From positions 1-6,769 of the forward strand of contig JAGLEK010000228.1 of the NCBI GenBank assembly GCA_023145125.1: a stretch of 6,769 bases of DNA, written 5' to 3'. The stretch comes from Bacteroidales bacterium. Lineage in GTDB: Bacteria > Bacteroidota > Bacteroidia > Bacteroidales > B18-G4. The notes beneath the pieces are model-generated. The model was given only the letters and a program-made list of their open reading frames with translations. It did not search any database and had not been told where the DNA came from. The position numbers and the translations under genes are program-made. The number at the start of each line of letters is the position of its first letter. Within the stretch, counting starts at the first letter, position 1. This document shows, in pieces, positions 1 to 6,769 of this stretch.

Positions 1-611
1 TTCTTGTACTGCTGATATAGCTTATCATTTTCCTGATCCAAAAAATAACCGATTTTTTCCATGATCGTAACGGTATCCGAGGTCTCTACCGGGTATTGGC
101 CCCTATCTATCAGCAGGTTGAACAGCTCATCGACATTGGTCATGTTAAAGTTCCCCGCCAGCACAAGGGTTTTGGTCATCCAGTTATTAAAACGGATCAT
201 CGGCTGCAGGTTTTCCAGGTTGTTGGCACCAAAAGTCCCATAACGCAGATGCCCCATGAAGAGCTCACCGGTAAACTCCATATTATGTTTCAGCCATTGA
301 ACATCATTAATACGCTCAGGATTGTGCAGGCTGAGCTCTGAGAAAGGCCTGTAAGCCTGCTTGAAAATATCCTGGATAGGAGATACTGAATTCGAACGGA
401 TCCTGTTGATGTACTTATTCCCGGGATCGAGATCAAACTTCAGGCATGCAATACCGGCACCATCCTGCCCGCGGTTATGCTGCTTTTGCATCATCAGGTG
501 AAGCTTGTTCAAACCATAAAAAGCTGTGCCGTACTTTGACAGGTAAAACTCCAGGGGCTTTAACAGGCGGACCATCGCGATCCCGCATTCGTGCTTGATG
601 GGTTCACTCAT
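1..611 (-). CDS. PurF-like class II glutamine amidotransferase / amidophosphoribosyltransferase paralogue (5' part only, C-terminus off window)
   Basis: I translated this from the reverse complement: 203 codons are present and the frame is open to the left edge. The start is the ATG at 611-609, giving MSEPIKHECGIA. Cys9 follows a short leader, as in PurF proteins that remove a propeptide to expose an N-terminal cysteine nucleophile. Other class II amidotransferase landmarks follow in order: QHNRGQDGAG (residues 44-53, the LQHRGQDAAG motif), GHLRYGTFG (120-128, the GHVRYSTAG motif) and TSDT (177-180). The canonical HNGNLTN loop reads AGNFNMTN here (152-159). The family is cytosolic and transfers glutamine-derived ammonia, classically to PRPP in the first step of purine synthesis. 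The PRPP-binding half is outside the window, so activity cannot be confirmed. My recollection is that Bacteroidota carry this long form besides a canonical PurF, so I withhold the symbol purF. It is divergent from the peptidase operon. Confidence 0.88.
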   Translation of the reverse strand, partial: MSEPIKHECGIAMVRLLKPLEFYLSKYGTAFYGLNKLHLMMQKQHNRGQDGAGIACLKFDLDPGNKYINRIRSNSVSPIQDIFKQAYRPFSELSLHNPERINDVQWLKHNMEFTGELFMGHLRYGTFGANNLENLQPMIRFNNWMTKTLVLAGNFNMTNVDELFNLLIDRGQYPVETSDTVTIMEKIGYFLDQENDKLYQQYK

Positions 612-643
612 GCAAGTATTTTTAAAATTAGCTGAATTCAATG

Positions 644-651
644 CAAAATTA
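644..651 (-). promoter_or_regulatory. Candidate Bacteroidota -7 box for the PurF-like gene
   Basis: On the minus strand these bases read TAATTTTG, an exact match to the Bacteroidota -7 consensus TAnnTTTG. Transcription would start near 638 and leave a leader of about 27 nt before the ATG at 611. I see no TTTG at the expected -33 position (around 670-676), so support comes from one half of the promoter only. The surrounding 158-bp intergenic region is AT-rich and must hold promoters for both diverging genes. Confidence 0.35.
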
Positions 652-737
652 ATACAAAACATGAAGAGGATTGAATATTTCCATAGTGGTTTTCAAACAA
701 TCATGCACGCTTTTATCAACATCATGCGATATTTTCC

Positions 738-745
738 TATTTTAG
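738..745 (+). promoter_or_regulatory. Weak candidate -7 box for the peptidase-transporter operon
   Basis: TATTTTAG differs from the Bacteroidota -7 consensus TAnnTTTG at one position. It lies 24 bp before the ATG at 770, so the leader would be under 20 nt. A T-rich stretch at 711-715 sits roughly where the -33 element should be, but it is not TTTG. This is the best candidate I found upstream of the operon, and it could be chance in AT-rich DNA. Confidence 0.2.
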
Positions 746-769
746 TTAGCTCTTATAAAAACTATCGTT

Positions 770-2377
770 ATGATCTCAACCCTTACCAATCTCAAAAAGC
801 TGATTTTTATTATTGCCATCTCCTGCTTTACTGTGTATTCTTCAGCTCAAACAGATCCGCGGTCACCGTCACCCGATCCGGATGAATGTACCAGCATTAC
901 AGCGGGTAAACTCGCAACTGCCGACGGATCGGTGATAACATCCCACACCGATGATAGTCACCGTACCCGATCATGGATGGACATTGTTCCACCTGCGAAA
1001 CATGAAAAAGGCAGCATGGTTACCATGTACAAGCGCTCTCCCACCGATTCACTGGCCATGCCCTCCTATGCCCATGTGAAGATCGGTGAGATTCCCCAGC
1101 TGCCCTTCACCTATGGGTATATTAACACCGCGTATCCTTGTATGAACGATCATCAGCTGGCTATTGGCGAATCCACATTTGGCGGAAGGTCAGCCCTGCA
1201 ATCTGATGAAGGCCTCATCGATTGCCAGCGGCTATGCAAGCTGATGCTTGAGCGCTGCACAACTGCCCGGCAGGCCATCAGTGTTGCCGGCGAGCTAACC
1301 AAAAGATACGGCTGGAATGATGCCGGGGAGTGCCTCACCATAGCTGATAAGCATGAGGTCTGGCATTTCGAGATCGTTGGCTCCGGTAAAGGAAAGACAG
1401 GTGCGATCTGGGTGGCTCAACGCGTACCCGATGATCACATTTCGGTAAATGCCAATGCCAGCACCATAAAGCATATTGATCTCGATGACCCTGATCATTT
1501 CATGGCCTCAGAGAATATTTTTGATATGGCTCTTGACTCAGGCTGGTGTACATCGAAAGAAGATTTTCAGTTCTGTTATGCTTATGCCCCACACAGCCGT
1601 ACTTCCCTGGCAGCACGCCGGCGTGAATGGAGGGTTTTTGACCTTGTAGCACCTTCCCTGCACCTGGATCCGAATGCTGAGAATTATCCATTCTCTGTTA
1701 AACCCGATGAGCCGGTAACAATGGAAAAGCTGGTCAGCATCTTCAAAGATTACTACGAAGGCACGCCTTTCAACTTCGTGAAAGACATTACCGTTACCGA
1801 TGATTCGGGTAAAACCGTTTTATCGCCCCTTGCAAACCCATTTATGCCATACGATATGAACAAGGTTTTCAGGATCAATGGAGGATGGGGTTGGCTGGGG
1901 GAGCGTACTATCGCCCGCTGGTATACCATGTATGCCACCATAATACAGTGCCGCGAATGGCTTCCCGATGAGATCGGTGGAGTGGTATGGCTGGCCCAGG
2001 ACAATGTAGCCACTTCCATATACATACCGGTGTATTGCAGCGTAACGGATCTTCCCGAATCCTATAAAACCCCCGGAAGGCCGAATGGTTATACCACAGA
2101 GTCGGCCTGGTGGGCATTTAACAGGTTGGGAACACTTACGGCTCAACGCTGGGGAGATATGAGACATGATGTAGATGCCGTTTGGAATCCAATGCAGAAA
2201 GAACTGTTTCAAAACCAGGAAATACTTGAGGATGAAGCCCTGAAACTATATAAAAAGGATCCGGAAAAAGCGATAAAACTCCTCACGGATTATACCCTTA
2301 AATGGGGGGACAGGGTTGTTAAGGAAGCATGGATGCTCGGCGACTTCCTCTGGACTAAATATGACGAACTTTTCTAA
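770..2377 (+). CDS. Exported peptidase family C69 (PepD-type) Ntn-hydrolase dipeptidase
   Basis: The 535-aa product is a C69/U34-family dipeptidase, an Ntn-hydrolase whose nucleophile is a cysteine exposed at the N-terminus by processing. The hallmark block starts at Cys40: CTSITAGKLATADGS, then a TDDS stretch ending at residue 63, matching the C-T-x-x-x-x-G-K-x-A-x-x-D-G-S ... D-S pattern of the family. IGESTFGGR (132-140) and WHFEI (198-202) also fit. Residues 9-26 form a signal peptide: two lysines, a short LIFIIAIS core, and a possible SSA-Q cleavage after Ala26. A cysteine at 19 (AISC) could alternatively be a weak lipobox. Residues 27-39 are proline- and acid-rich and would form a pro-segment before Cys40. 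Family members hydrolyse a broad range of dipeptides; here this would happen outside the cytoplasm. No clear Shine-Dalgarno precedes the ATG, but this start supplies the full signal peptide. It is first of three closely spaced genes. The family assignment is firm; the substrate is unknown. Confidence 0.93.
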   Translation: MISTLTNLKKLIFIIAISCFTVYSSAQTDPRSPSPDPDECTSITAGKLATADGSVITSHTDDSHRTRSWMDIVPPAKHEKGSMVTMYKRSPTDSLAMPSYAHVKIGEIPQLPFTYGYINTAYPCMNDHQLAIGESTFGGRSALQSDEGLIDCQRLCKLMLERCTTARQAISVAGELTKRYGWNDAGECLTIADKHEVWHFEIVGSGKGKTGAIWVAQRVPDDHISVNANASTIKHIDLDDPDHFMASENIFDMALDSGWCTSKEDFQFCYAYAPHSRTSLAARRREWRVFDLVAPSLHLDPNAENYPFSVKPDEPVTMEKLVSIFKDYYEGTPFNFVKDITVTDDSGKTVLSPLANPFMPYDMNKVFRINGGWGWLGERTIARWYTMYATIIQCREWLPDEIGGVVWLAQDNVATSIYIPVYCSVTDLPESYKTPGRPNGYTTESAWWAFNRLGTLTAQRWGDMRHDVDAVWNPMQKELFQNQEILEDEALKLYKKDPEKAIKLLTDYTLKWGDRVVKEAWMLGDFLWTKYDELF

Positions 2378-2404
2378 AGACTTTCTTACTCAAAAAATAC
2401 TCGT

Positions 2405-5041
2405 ATGAATTCATTAAAAGGAATCACCAGGCTTATTATCCTATCTTTTCTTATTGGCAGTATTAACCTGTTCAGCCACGCCCAGGACATTCCCGGGCCG
2501 GCAGATTATTTTGGGTTTGAACCGGGAGCCGACAGAATGCTGTTCAACTATGAACCTCTTATACAGTACCTGCAGGAGCTTGAAAACAATTCAGACCGCA
2601 TTCATCTGGAAGAGATCGGGACATCGCCTATGGGCAAGCCCATATACATCGCTTTTATCTCCTCACCTGAAAATATTGCGAGGCTGGAGGAGCTGAAAGA
2701 GATCAACCGTGAACTGGCTTTAAATCCATATTTGAGCGATGAAGAACAGCAGGAACTTGTGGAAAATGGCAGGGTATTCTTCCTTGCAACGCTGTCGATG
2801 CATTCGACGGAAGTAGGGCCGTCACAATCAGCTCCGCTGATTGCTTATGATCTTGTTACAACCGAAGATCCGGATAAACTCGAATGGATGGACAAGGTTG
2901 TATATATGATGAACCCCTGTCACAACCCTGACGGGATGGACATGATCGTCGATCATTATAATGAATACAAGGATACAAAGTATGAGGGAAGTTCCCTGCC
3001 AAGGGTGTATCATAAATATGTCGGCCACGACAATAACCGCGACTTTGTTGCCCTCACCCAGGATGATACCAAAGCCATTGCAGCAACTTACAATACCGAA
3101 TGGTTTCCGCATGTAATGGTTGAAAAGCACCAGATGGGTTCCCGCGGCGTCAGGTATTTTGTCCCTCCCCCACATGATCCTATCGCTGAGAATATTGATG
3201 CCGGCATCTGGAACTGGATCGGGATCTTCGGTTCAAACATGATCAAAGACATGACAAAAGACAGCCTGGCCGGGGTAGCACAGCATTACCTTTTTGATGA
3301 ATACTGGCCGGGGTCAACAGAAACATGCCTATGGAAAAATGTGATCGGTTTCCTGACAGAGGCTGCCAGCGTTCAAACCGCCAAACCTATCTATATTGAA
3401 CCTAACGAACTCTCAGTCTGGGGCAAAGGCCTCTCTGAATATGAGAAGGGCATAAACATGCCACTGCCCTGGGAAGGCGGATGGTGGCGCCTGTCTGATA
3501 TCATGGATTATGAGATAGCCACTACAATGTCGATCATTAAGACCGCTGCAGTACATGATAAAGATATTCTGAAATTCAGAAATGACCTTGCCAGGCTTGA
3601 AGTCATGAAAGGGCAGAATGAAGCGCCCTATTACTACATTATGCCACGAGAGCAGCATGATATCAGTGAACTGGCCCACATTGTAAATCTCCTGATGGAG
3701 CATGGGATCAGGGTTTATGAGCTTGAAGAGCCCTTTAAGGCTGAAAATATAATTTTTAATGCCGGGGACATCATCATTCCGATGGGCCAGGCATTCCGGC
3801 CATTTATCAAAGAGGTTATGGAAGACCAGGAATTTCCGCTCCGGCATTATACGCCGGGAGGTGAGATTATCCGGCCTTACGATATTACAAGCTGGTCGCT
3901 GCCCCGGCACAATGGGGTTACATCTTACGAGATCAATGAGAAACCCGGCGAAAAGCCATCGATAATTGAAATAAACGGAGAATTTAATATCAGGAACAAT
4001 CTTCCGGAAGGATTTTCATTCCTTGTGTTTCCATCAAACTGGAACGAAAGTTATAAAGCTGCTTTCCTGGCCTCAGCGGCCGGTATAAAGGTAGAAAGAA
4101 CCCAGGATGATGTTAAATTGGAAGCTAAGGTCATCCCGGCAGGGAGTTTTATCATTTATCCCGGAAAAGATGAAGAGGCCCTGAATAATATCCTGGCAGA
4201 AGTCAGTGTTTCTCCATGGGCTTTCGAAACAAAAATTGCTTTGGCAGCAACTGAACTGAAAATACCAGAGATCGCGCTTGTCGAAACAAATACCCATGAT
4301 ATGGATGCAGGCTGGACACGCTTTTTGTTCGACAGCTATGAGATTCCTTTTACTGTGTTAAAGCCGGGCGATTTCGAAGACACCGACCTCAGAAAAGAAT
4401 TCGATGTGATCGTATTTCCAAACAACCGTAAATCCATCCTGATGGAAGGGAAATACAAATCATCTTCAGGAGAGTATTACCCCAGCAGTTATCCTCCTGA
4501 ATTCGTAAAAGGCATGGGGAAAAAGGGCTTTGAAAAGCTGATGCTGTTTATCGATGATGGTGGCATTATTGTATCCTGGGGCAGTTCAACAGAATTATTC
4601 ATGGGCAGCCTGAGCATAAACAGGGGCGATGATGACAAGGAGGAGTTCGTTTTGCCGATCAGGGATGCTTCAAAATCAGTAAAGGATCTTTATTGTCCCG
4701 GTTCATTCCTGGCAGTAGATGTGAAGCAGGGACATCCGCTAACATGGGGCATGCCCGCCAAATCAGGGGTGTTCTCACGCGGGAAGCCTTTCTTCTTAAC
4801 ATCAGTCCCGCGATTCGACACCGACAGGCGGGTGATGGTAACATATGCGGATGATGATGTACTGATAAGCGGATACATCGAGAAAGTAAAAAAGCTTGAA
4901 AACAAAACTGTCATGGCCTGGCTCAGGAAAGGCAAAGGGCAGTTTGTACTTTTTGGCTTTAACCCTCAATTCAGGGCTTCGACAGGGGTAACCTACAAGC
5001 TCCTGTTTAATTCATTACTTTTGCCCGAAATAACTGAATAG
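2405..5041 (+). CDS. Exported M14-family zinc carboxypeptidase-like protein with C-terminal amidotransferase-like domain
   Basis: The product is 878 aa. A signal peptide covers residues 1-26, with probable cleavage SHA-Q. The M14 catalytic domain spans about 45-390. Its likely zinc ligands are His133 and Glu136 in MHSTE and His242 in EKHQMG. The substrate-binding pair is Asn211-Arg212 in NNRD, and the likely catalytic glutamate is Glu319 in FLTEAAS. NPDG (174-177) is also typical of M14. All key residues are present, so it should be an active metallopeptidase acting on peptides or a peptide-like substrate in the periplasm or outside the cell. Residues about 400-610 are linker and beta-rich. 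Residues about 622-872 resemble the class I amidotransferase-like domain often fused to these long M14 proteins, but without a visible GxCxG nucleophile. At this length it belongs to the large M14 subfamily rather than to classic carboxypeptidases of about 300 aa. It starts 27 bp after the C69 gene behind an A-rich leader with no Shine-Dalgarno. Specificity cannot be read from the sequence. Confidence 0.93.
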   Translation: MNSLKGITRLIILSFLIGSINLFSHAQDIPGPADYFGFEPGADRMLFNYEPLIQYLQELENNSDRIHLEEIGTSPMGKPIYIAFISSPENIARLEELKEINRELALNPYLSDEEQQELVENGRVFFLATLSMHSTEVGPSQSAPLIAYDLVTTEDPDKLEWMDKVVYMMNPCHNPDGMDMIVDHYNEYKDTKYEGSSLPRVYHKYVGHDNNRDFVALTQDDTKAIAATYNTEWFPHVMVEKHQMGSRGVRYFVPPPHDPIAENIDAGIWNWIGIFGSNMIKDMTKDSLAGVAQHYLFDEYWPGSTETCLWKNVIGFLTEAASVQTAKPIYIEPNELSVWGKGLSEYEKGINMPLPWEGGWWRLSDIMDYEIATTMSIIKTAAVHDKDILKFRNDLARLEVMKGQNEAPYYYIMPREQHDISELAHIVNLLMEHGIRVYELEEPFKAENIIFNAGDIIIPMGQAFRPFIKEVMEDQEFPLRHYTPGGEIIRPYDITSWSLPRHNGVTSYEINEKPGEKPSIIEINGEFNIRNNLPEGFSFLVFPSNWNESYKAAFLASAAGIKVERTQDDVKLEAKVIPAGSFIIYPGKDEEALNNILAEVSVSPWAFETKIALAATELKIPEIALVETNTHDMDAGWTRFLFDSYEIPFTVLKPGDFEDTDLRKEFDVIVFPNNRKSILMEGKYKSSSGEYYPSSYPPEFVKGMGKKGFEKLMLFIDDGGIIVSWGSSTELFMGSLSINRGDDDKEEFVLPIRDASKSVKDLYCPGSFLAVDVKQGHPLTWGMPAKSGVFSRGKPFFLTSVPRFDTDRRVMVTYADDDVLISGYIEKVKKLENKTVMAWLRKGKGQFVLFGFNPQFRASTGVTYKLLFNSLLLPEITE

Positions 5042-5046
5042 TACTT

Positions 5047-5054
5047 AAGAAGAG
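5047..5054 (+). promoter_or_regulatory. Purine-rich ribosome-binding site of the transporter gene
   Basis: AAGAAGAG lies 8 nt before the ATG at 5063, within the 21-bp gap after the M14 stop codon. It is a partial Shine-Dalgarno, stronger than anything in front of the other two operon genes, and it supports the ATG at 5063 as the start. Confidence 0.4.
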
Positions 5055-5062
5055 CGATCGAG

Positions 5063-6682
5063 ATGGCGAAAAAACTGAAGTTCCCACACACCTATGTGAT
5101 CATATTTTATACCATCATCATTGCTGCGGTTATGTCATGGATGATTCCCGGGGGGGAATATGAAGAAGTGATCACCAAAGTTGATGGCAAGGAAGTGAGG
5201 GAAATGGTTTTCCATCATGTCGACAGCAAACCACAGACATGGGAAGTATTCGGGGCACTGTTCAAAGGCTTTGAAAGGCAATCAGGGATCATCGTTTTCA
5301 TCCTGATGATAGGCGGTGCATTCTGGATCATGAACTTTAGCAAGAGCATTGATGTGGGCATCTTTTCCTTTCTGAAATTTACCAGGCGGCTGGAGAAAAA
5401 CCGCCTGATGCGGCGAATTGGTGTCGACAATATTGTGATGACACTGATCATGCTGATGTTTTCCATATTCGGGGCAGTCTTCGGCATGAGTGAGGAAACC
5501 ATTGCCTTTATCATCATCCTGGTTCCACTGTCCATCTCTATGGGTTATGATTCCATCACAGGCGTGGGTTTGGTTTTCGTCGCCGCAGGATTGGGTTTTG
5601 CAGGAGCCATACTTAATCCCTTTACCATTGGCATTGCACAGGGTATTGCAGAGCTGCCATTATTTTCGGGTATTGAATACCGTTTCTTCTGCTGGGCTAT
5701 CCTCAATTTTGTCGGGATCTTTTATATTTTACGCTGGGCGCATAAGGTTAAGAAAAACCCCAAATCATCCTATGTTTATGAGGAAGATGCATACTGGCGC
5801 AAAGGCCAGGACGAAAACAGCGAGGATATCAAATACCATACCCCTATCGCAGCCTGGATCACCTATGGGCTTATGCTTATTGTCCTGGGAGTTTTTTCGT
5901 GGAAGTATCAATACAGTCCGATGAAAGTAGGGGATTATCCCCCTGTTTACCTCATGATGGTTCCTGCCGGATCGCTCCTTTTTGCCATTTTCGGATTTTT
6001 TGCGCTCAGGAAATCAGCCCACTTTTTCGTACTCAACCTGCTTATGTTCACCATATACTTCCTGATCGTAGGTGTGATGGGCTATCAATGGTATATCATG
6101 GAAATTGCCACGCTGTTTTTCGCGATGGGAATCCTTTCCGGCATCGCCATGAATTACAGTCCTAACCACATCACACAGCTTTTCCTTGAAGGAATGAGAG
6201 ACATATTATCGGCTGCGGTTATTGTAGGACTAGCCGGTGGAATAATCGTGATCCTGGAAGACGGGAAGATCATCAGCACAATTTTATACAGCATGTCGAA
6301 GGGCATGAATAATGTGGGTGAGATTGCCTCGATTGGCATTATGTACGTCATTCAGAATGTCATCAACATCCTCATCCCTTCAGGCTCGGCCAAAGCGGCT
6401 ATCACCATGCCCATCATGGCTCCCTTCTCAGACCTGATCGGATTATCGCGCCAGGCAACGGTTATGGCGTTTCAATTCGGTGATGGCTTTACCAATATGA
6501 TCACACCAACCTCCGGTGTGCTGATGGGTGTTTTGGGTGTAGCCAAGATCCCTTATGATAAATGGGTGAAGTGGATCACTCCGCTGATGATTATTTTGCT
6601 ATTACTTGGTTTTTTATTGCTTATCCCTACGGTAACGATGGACTTGCCGGGCTTTGAGCTTGATTTACACCTCAGAGATTAG
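5063..6682 (+). CDS. YfcC/DcuC-superfamily inner-membrane transporter
   Basis: This 539-aa polytopic protein matches the YfcC group of the DcuC/AbgT-like carriers (Pfam DcuC, C4-dicarboxylate anaerobic carrier). Characteristic blocks are PHTYVIIF and WMIPGGEYE at the N-terminus (8-34), GGAFWIMN (84-91), FGMSEETIAFI (140-150), NPFTIGIAQGIAELPLFSG (185-203), IPSGSAKAAITMPIMAP (438-454) and FGDGFTNMITPTSGVLMGV (472-490). The last two are the paired re-entrant-type motifs of the superfamily. Hydrophobic segments occur at about 10-28, 74-92, 124-158, 165-185, 208-224, 262-279, 296-314, 320-338, 344-362, 381-398, 420-438, 465-492 and 503-523. The stretch 262-320 looks longer than in typical family members of about 460-510 aa. 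Substrates for the family are poorly defined; basic amino acids, dicarboxylates and ornithine/arginine-type antiport have been proposed. Following two exported peptidases, uptake or exchange of amino acids is the likeliest role. The family call is firm; the substrate is inferred. Confidence 0.9.
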   Translation: MAKKLKFPHTYVIIFYTIIIAAVMSWMIPGGEYEEVITKVDGKEVREMVFHHVDSKPQTWEVFGALFKGFERQSGIIVFILMIGGAFWIMNFSKSIDVGIFSFLKFTRRLEKNRLMRRIGVDNIVMTLIMLMFSIFGAVFGMSEETIAFIIILVPLSISMGYDSITGVGLVFVAAGLGFAGAILNPFTIGIAQGIAELPLFSGIEYRFFCWAILNFVGIFYILRWAHKVKKNPKSSYVYEEDAYWRKGQDENSEDIKYHTPIAAWITYGLMLIVLGVFSWKYQYSPMKVGDYPPVYLMMVPAGSLLFAIFGFFALRKSAHFFVLNLLMFTIYFLIVGVMGYQWYIMEIATLFFAMGILSGIAMNYSPNHITQLFLEGMRDILSAAVIVGLAGGIIVILEDGKIISTILYSMSKGMNNVGEIASIGIMYVIQNVINILIPSGSAKAAITMPIMAPFSDLIGLSRQATVMAFQFGDGFTNMITPTSGVLMGVLGVAKIPYDKWVKWITPLMIILLLLGFLLLIPTVTMDLPGFELDLHLRD

Positions 6683-6683
6683 G

Positions 6684-6705
6684 CGATTGTCGATTGTCGA
6701 ATTGT
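6684..6705. repeat. Three-copy 7-nt tandem repeat (CGATTGT)
   Basis: CGATTGT occurs twice back to back (6684-6697), followed by CGAATTGT (6698-6705), which has one extra A. The array begins one base after the transporter stop codon. It is not strongly self-complementary, so it is not itself a terminator stem. It may be part of a dispersed intergenic repeat together with the elements that follow. Confidence 0.75.
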
Positions 6706-6709
6706 TAAA

Positions 6710-6748
6710 CACAAAGGGCACGAAGGGTTTCACAAAGGACTCAAAGAT
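6710..6748. repeat. Degenerate 9-nt repeat array (CACAAAGGG type)
   Basis: Four units are visible: CACAAAGGG (6710-6718), CACGAAGGG (6719-6727), then a TTT spacer, CACAAAGGA (6731-6739) and CTCAAAGAT (6740-6748). Every length is a multiple of three, so one frame reads HKG-HEG-F-HKG-LKD. From memory, this pattern recurs between genes in many environmental Bacteroidota and is sometimes called as the start of a protein. I treat it as a non-coding dispersed repeat. Confidence 0.7.
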
Positions 6749-6769
6749 AATTACTTAGTGTCCTTTGTG
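6731..6769. repeat. Inverted repeat / hairpin at the window edge, possible operon terminator
   Basis: CACAAAGGAC (6731-6740) is perfectly complementary to GTCCTTTGTG (6760-6769). Inside it, bases 6742-6746 pair with 6754-6758 apart from one A-A mismatch, with a T-T mismatch (6741/6759) between the two stems. This gives a 16-position stem with two mismatches around a 7-nt loop (6747-6753). The right arm ends at the last base of the window, so neither the full stem nor a following T-run can be seen. It could terminate the operon or be one copy of a palindromic repeat family. Confidence 0.6.

Noticed and set aside
61..341. Two overlapping plus-strand open frames of 60 and 81 codons
   Set aside because: Both lie opposite the PurF-like gene, whose minus-strand translation has an unbroken set of class II amidotransferase motifs.
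612..769. Possible small RNA or riboswitch in the divergent intergenic region
   Set aside because: The 158 bp are AT-rich with no convincing hairpin or terminator, and the space is just enough for two promoters and leaders.
595..885. A 96-codon plus-strand frame crossing the divergent intergenic region
   Set aside because: It overlaps the starts of both flanking genes, including the signal peptide of the C69 enzyme in another frame, and shows no domain or ribosome-binding site.
1820..2212. A 130-codon open frame on the minus strand inside the C69 gene
   Set aside because: Its translation looks like low-conservation antisense sequence, while the plus-strand frame carries family features throughout.
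3413..3910. A 165-codon open frame on the minus strand inside the M14 gene
   Set aside because: It lies wholly opposite a gene with clear catalytic motifs, and its translation shows no recognisable domain. It is a shadow of the coding strand.
6680..6769. Stop-codon readthrough: after the transporter TAG the same frame stays open for 29 codons to the window edge
   Set aside because: An open run of this length is not rare by chance, and the extension is made of repeat sequence (HKGHEGFHKG). I see no readthrough context or amber-decoding signal.

Overview
The window looks like ordinary chromosomal DNA from a member of the Bacteroidota, probably an environmental or gut-type anaerobe of the Bacteroidales/Marinilabiliales kind. 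This rests on three things: the long-form PurF-like protein starting MSEPIKHECGIA, a style I associate with Bacteroidota; weak or absent Shine-Dalgarno sequences with A-rich leaders; and a TAnnTTTG-type -7 box. Base composition looks mid-range and even across all genes, and I see no sign of recent transfer inside them.

Layout. Positions 1-611 (minus strand) hold the N-terminal 203 codons of a glutamine amidotransferase/amidophosphoribosyltransferase-like protein that runs off the left edge. A 158-bp divergent intergenic region (612-769) follows. Then come three plus-strand genes spaced 27 and 21 bp apart, almost certainly one operon: an exported C69-family dipeptidase (770-2377), an exported 878-aa M14-family zinc peptidase with a C-terminal amidotransferase-like domain (2405-5041), and a 539-aa YfcC/DcuC-superfamily transporter (5063-6682). 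The last 87 bases are non-coding and repetitive: a 7-nt tandem repeat, a 9-nt degenerate repeat (CACAAAGGG type), and an inverted repeat reaching the window edge.

How the genes could work together (inference). Both peptidases carry export signals and the third gene is an inner-membrane carrier of a family linked to amino acids and dicarboxylates. The simplest reading is a peptide-scavenging cassette: the M14 enzyme and the dipeptidase break peptides down outside the cytoplasm and the carrier moves an amino acid or related product. The divergent purine-type gene is probably only a neighbour.

I found no CRISPR array, tRNA, rRNA, transposase or phage gene, and no clearly new system. The items most worth a second look are the altered active-site loop in the PurF-like protein, the pro-segment/lipobox question in the C69 enzyme, the apparently cysteine-less amidotransferase-like domain on the M14 enzyme, the extra membrane segment in the transporter, and the repeat cluster at the right edge.
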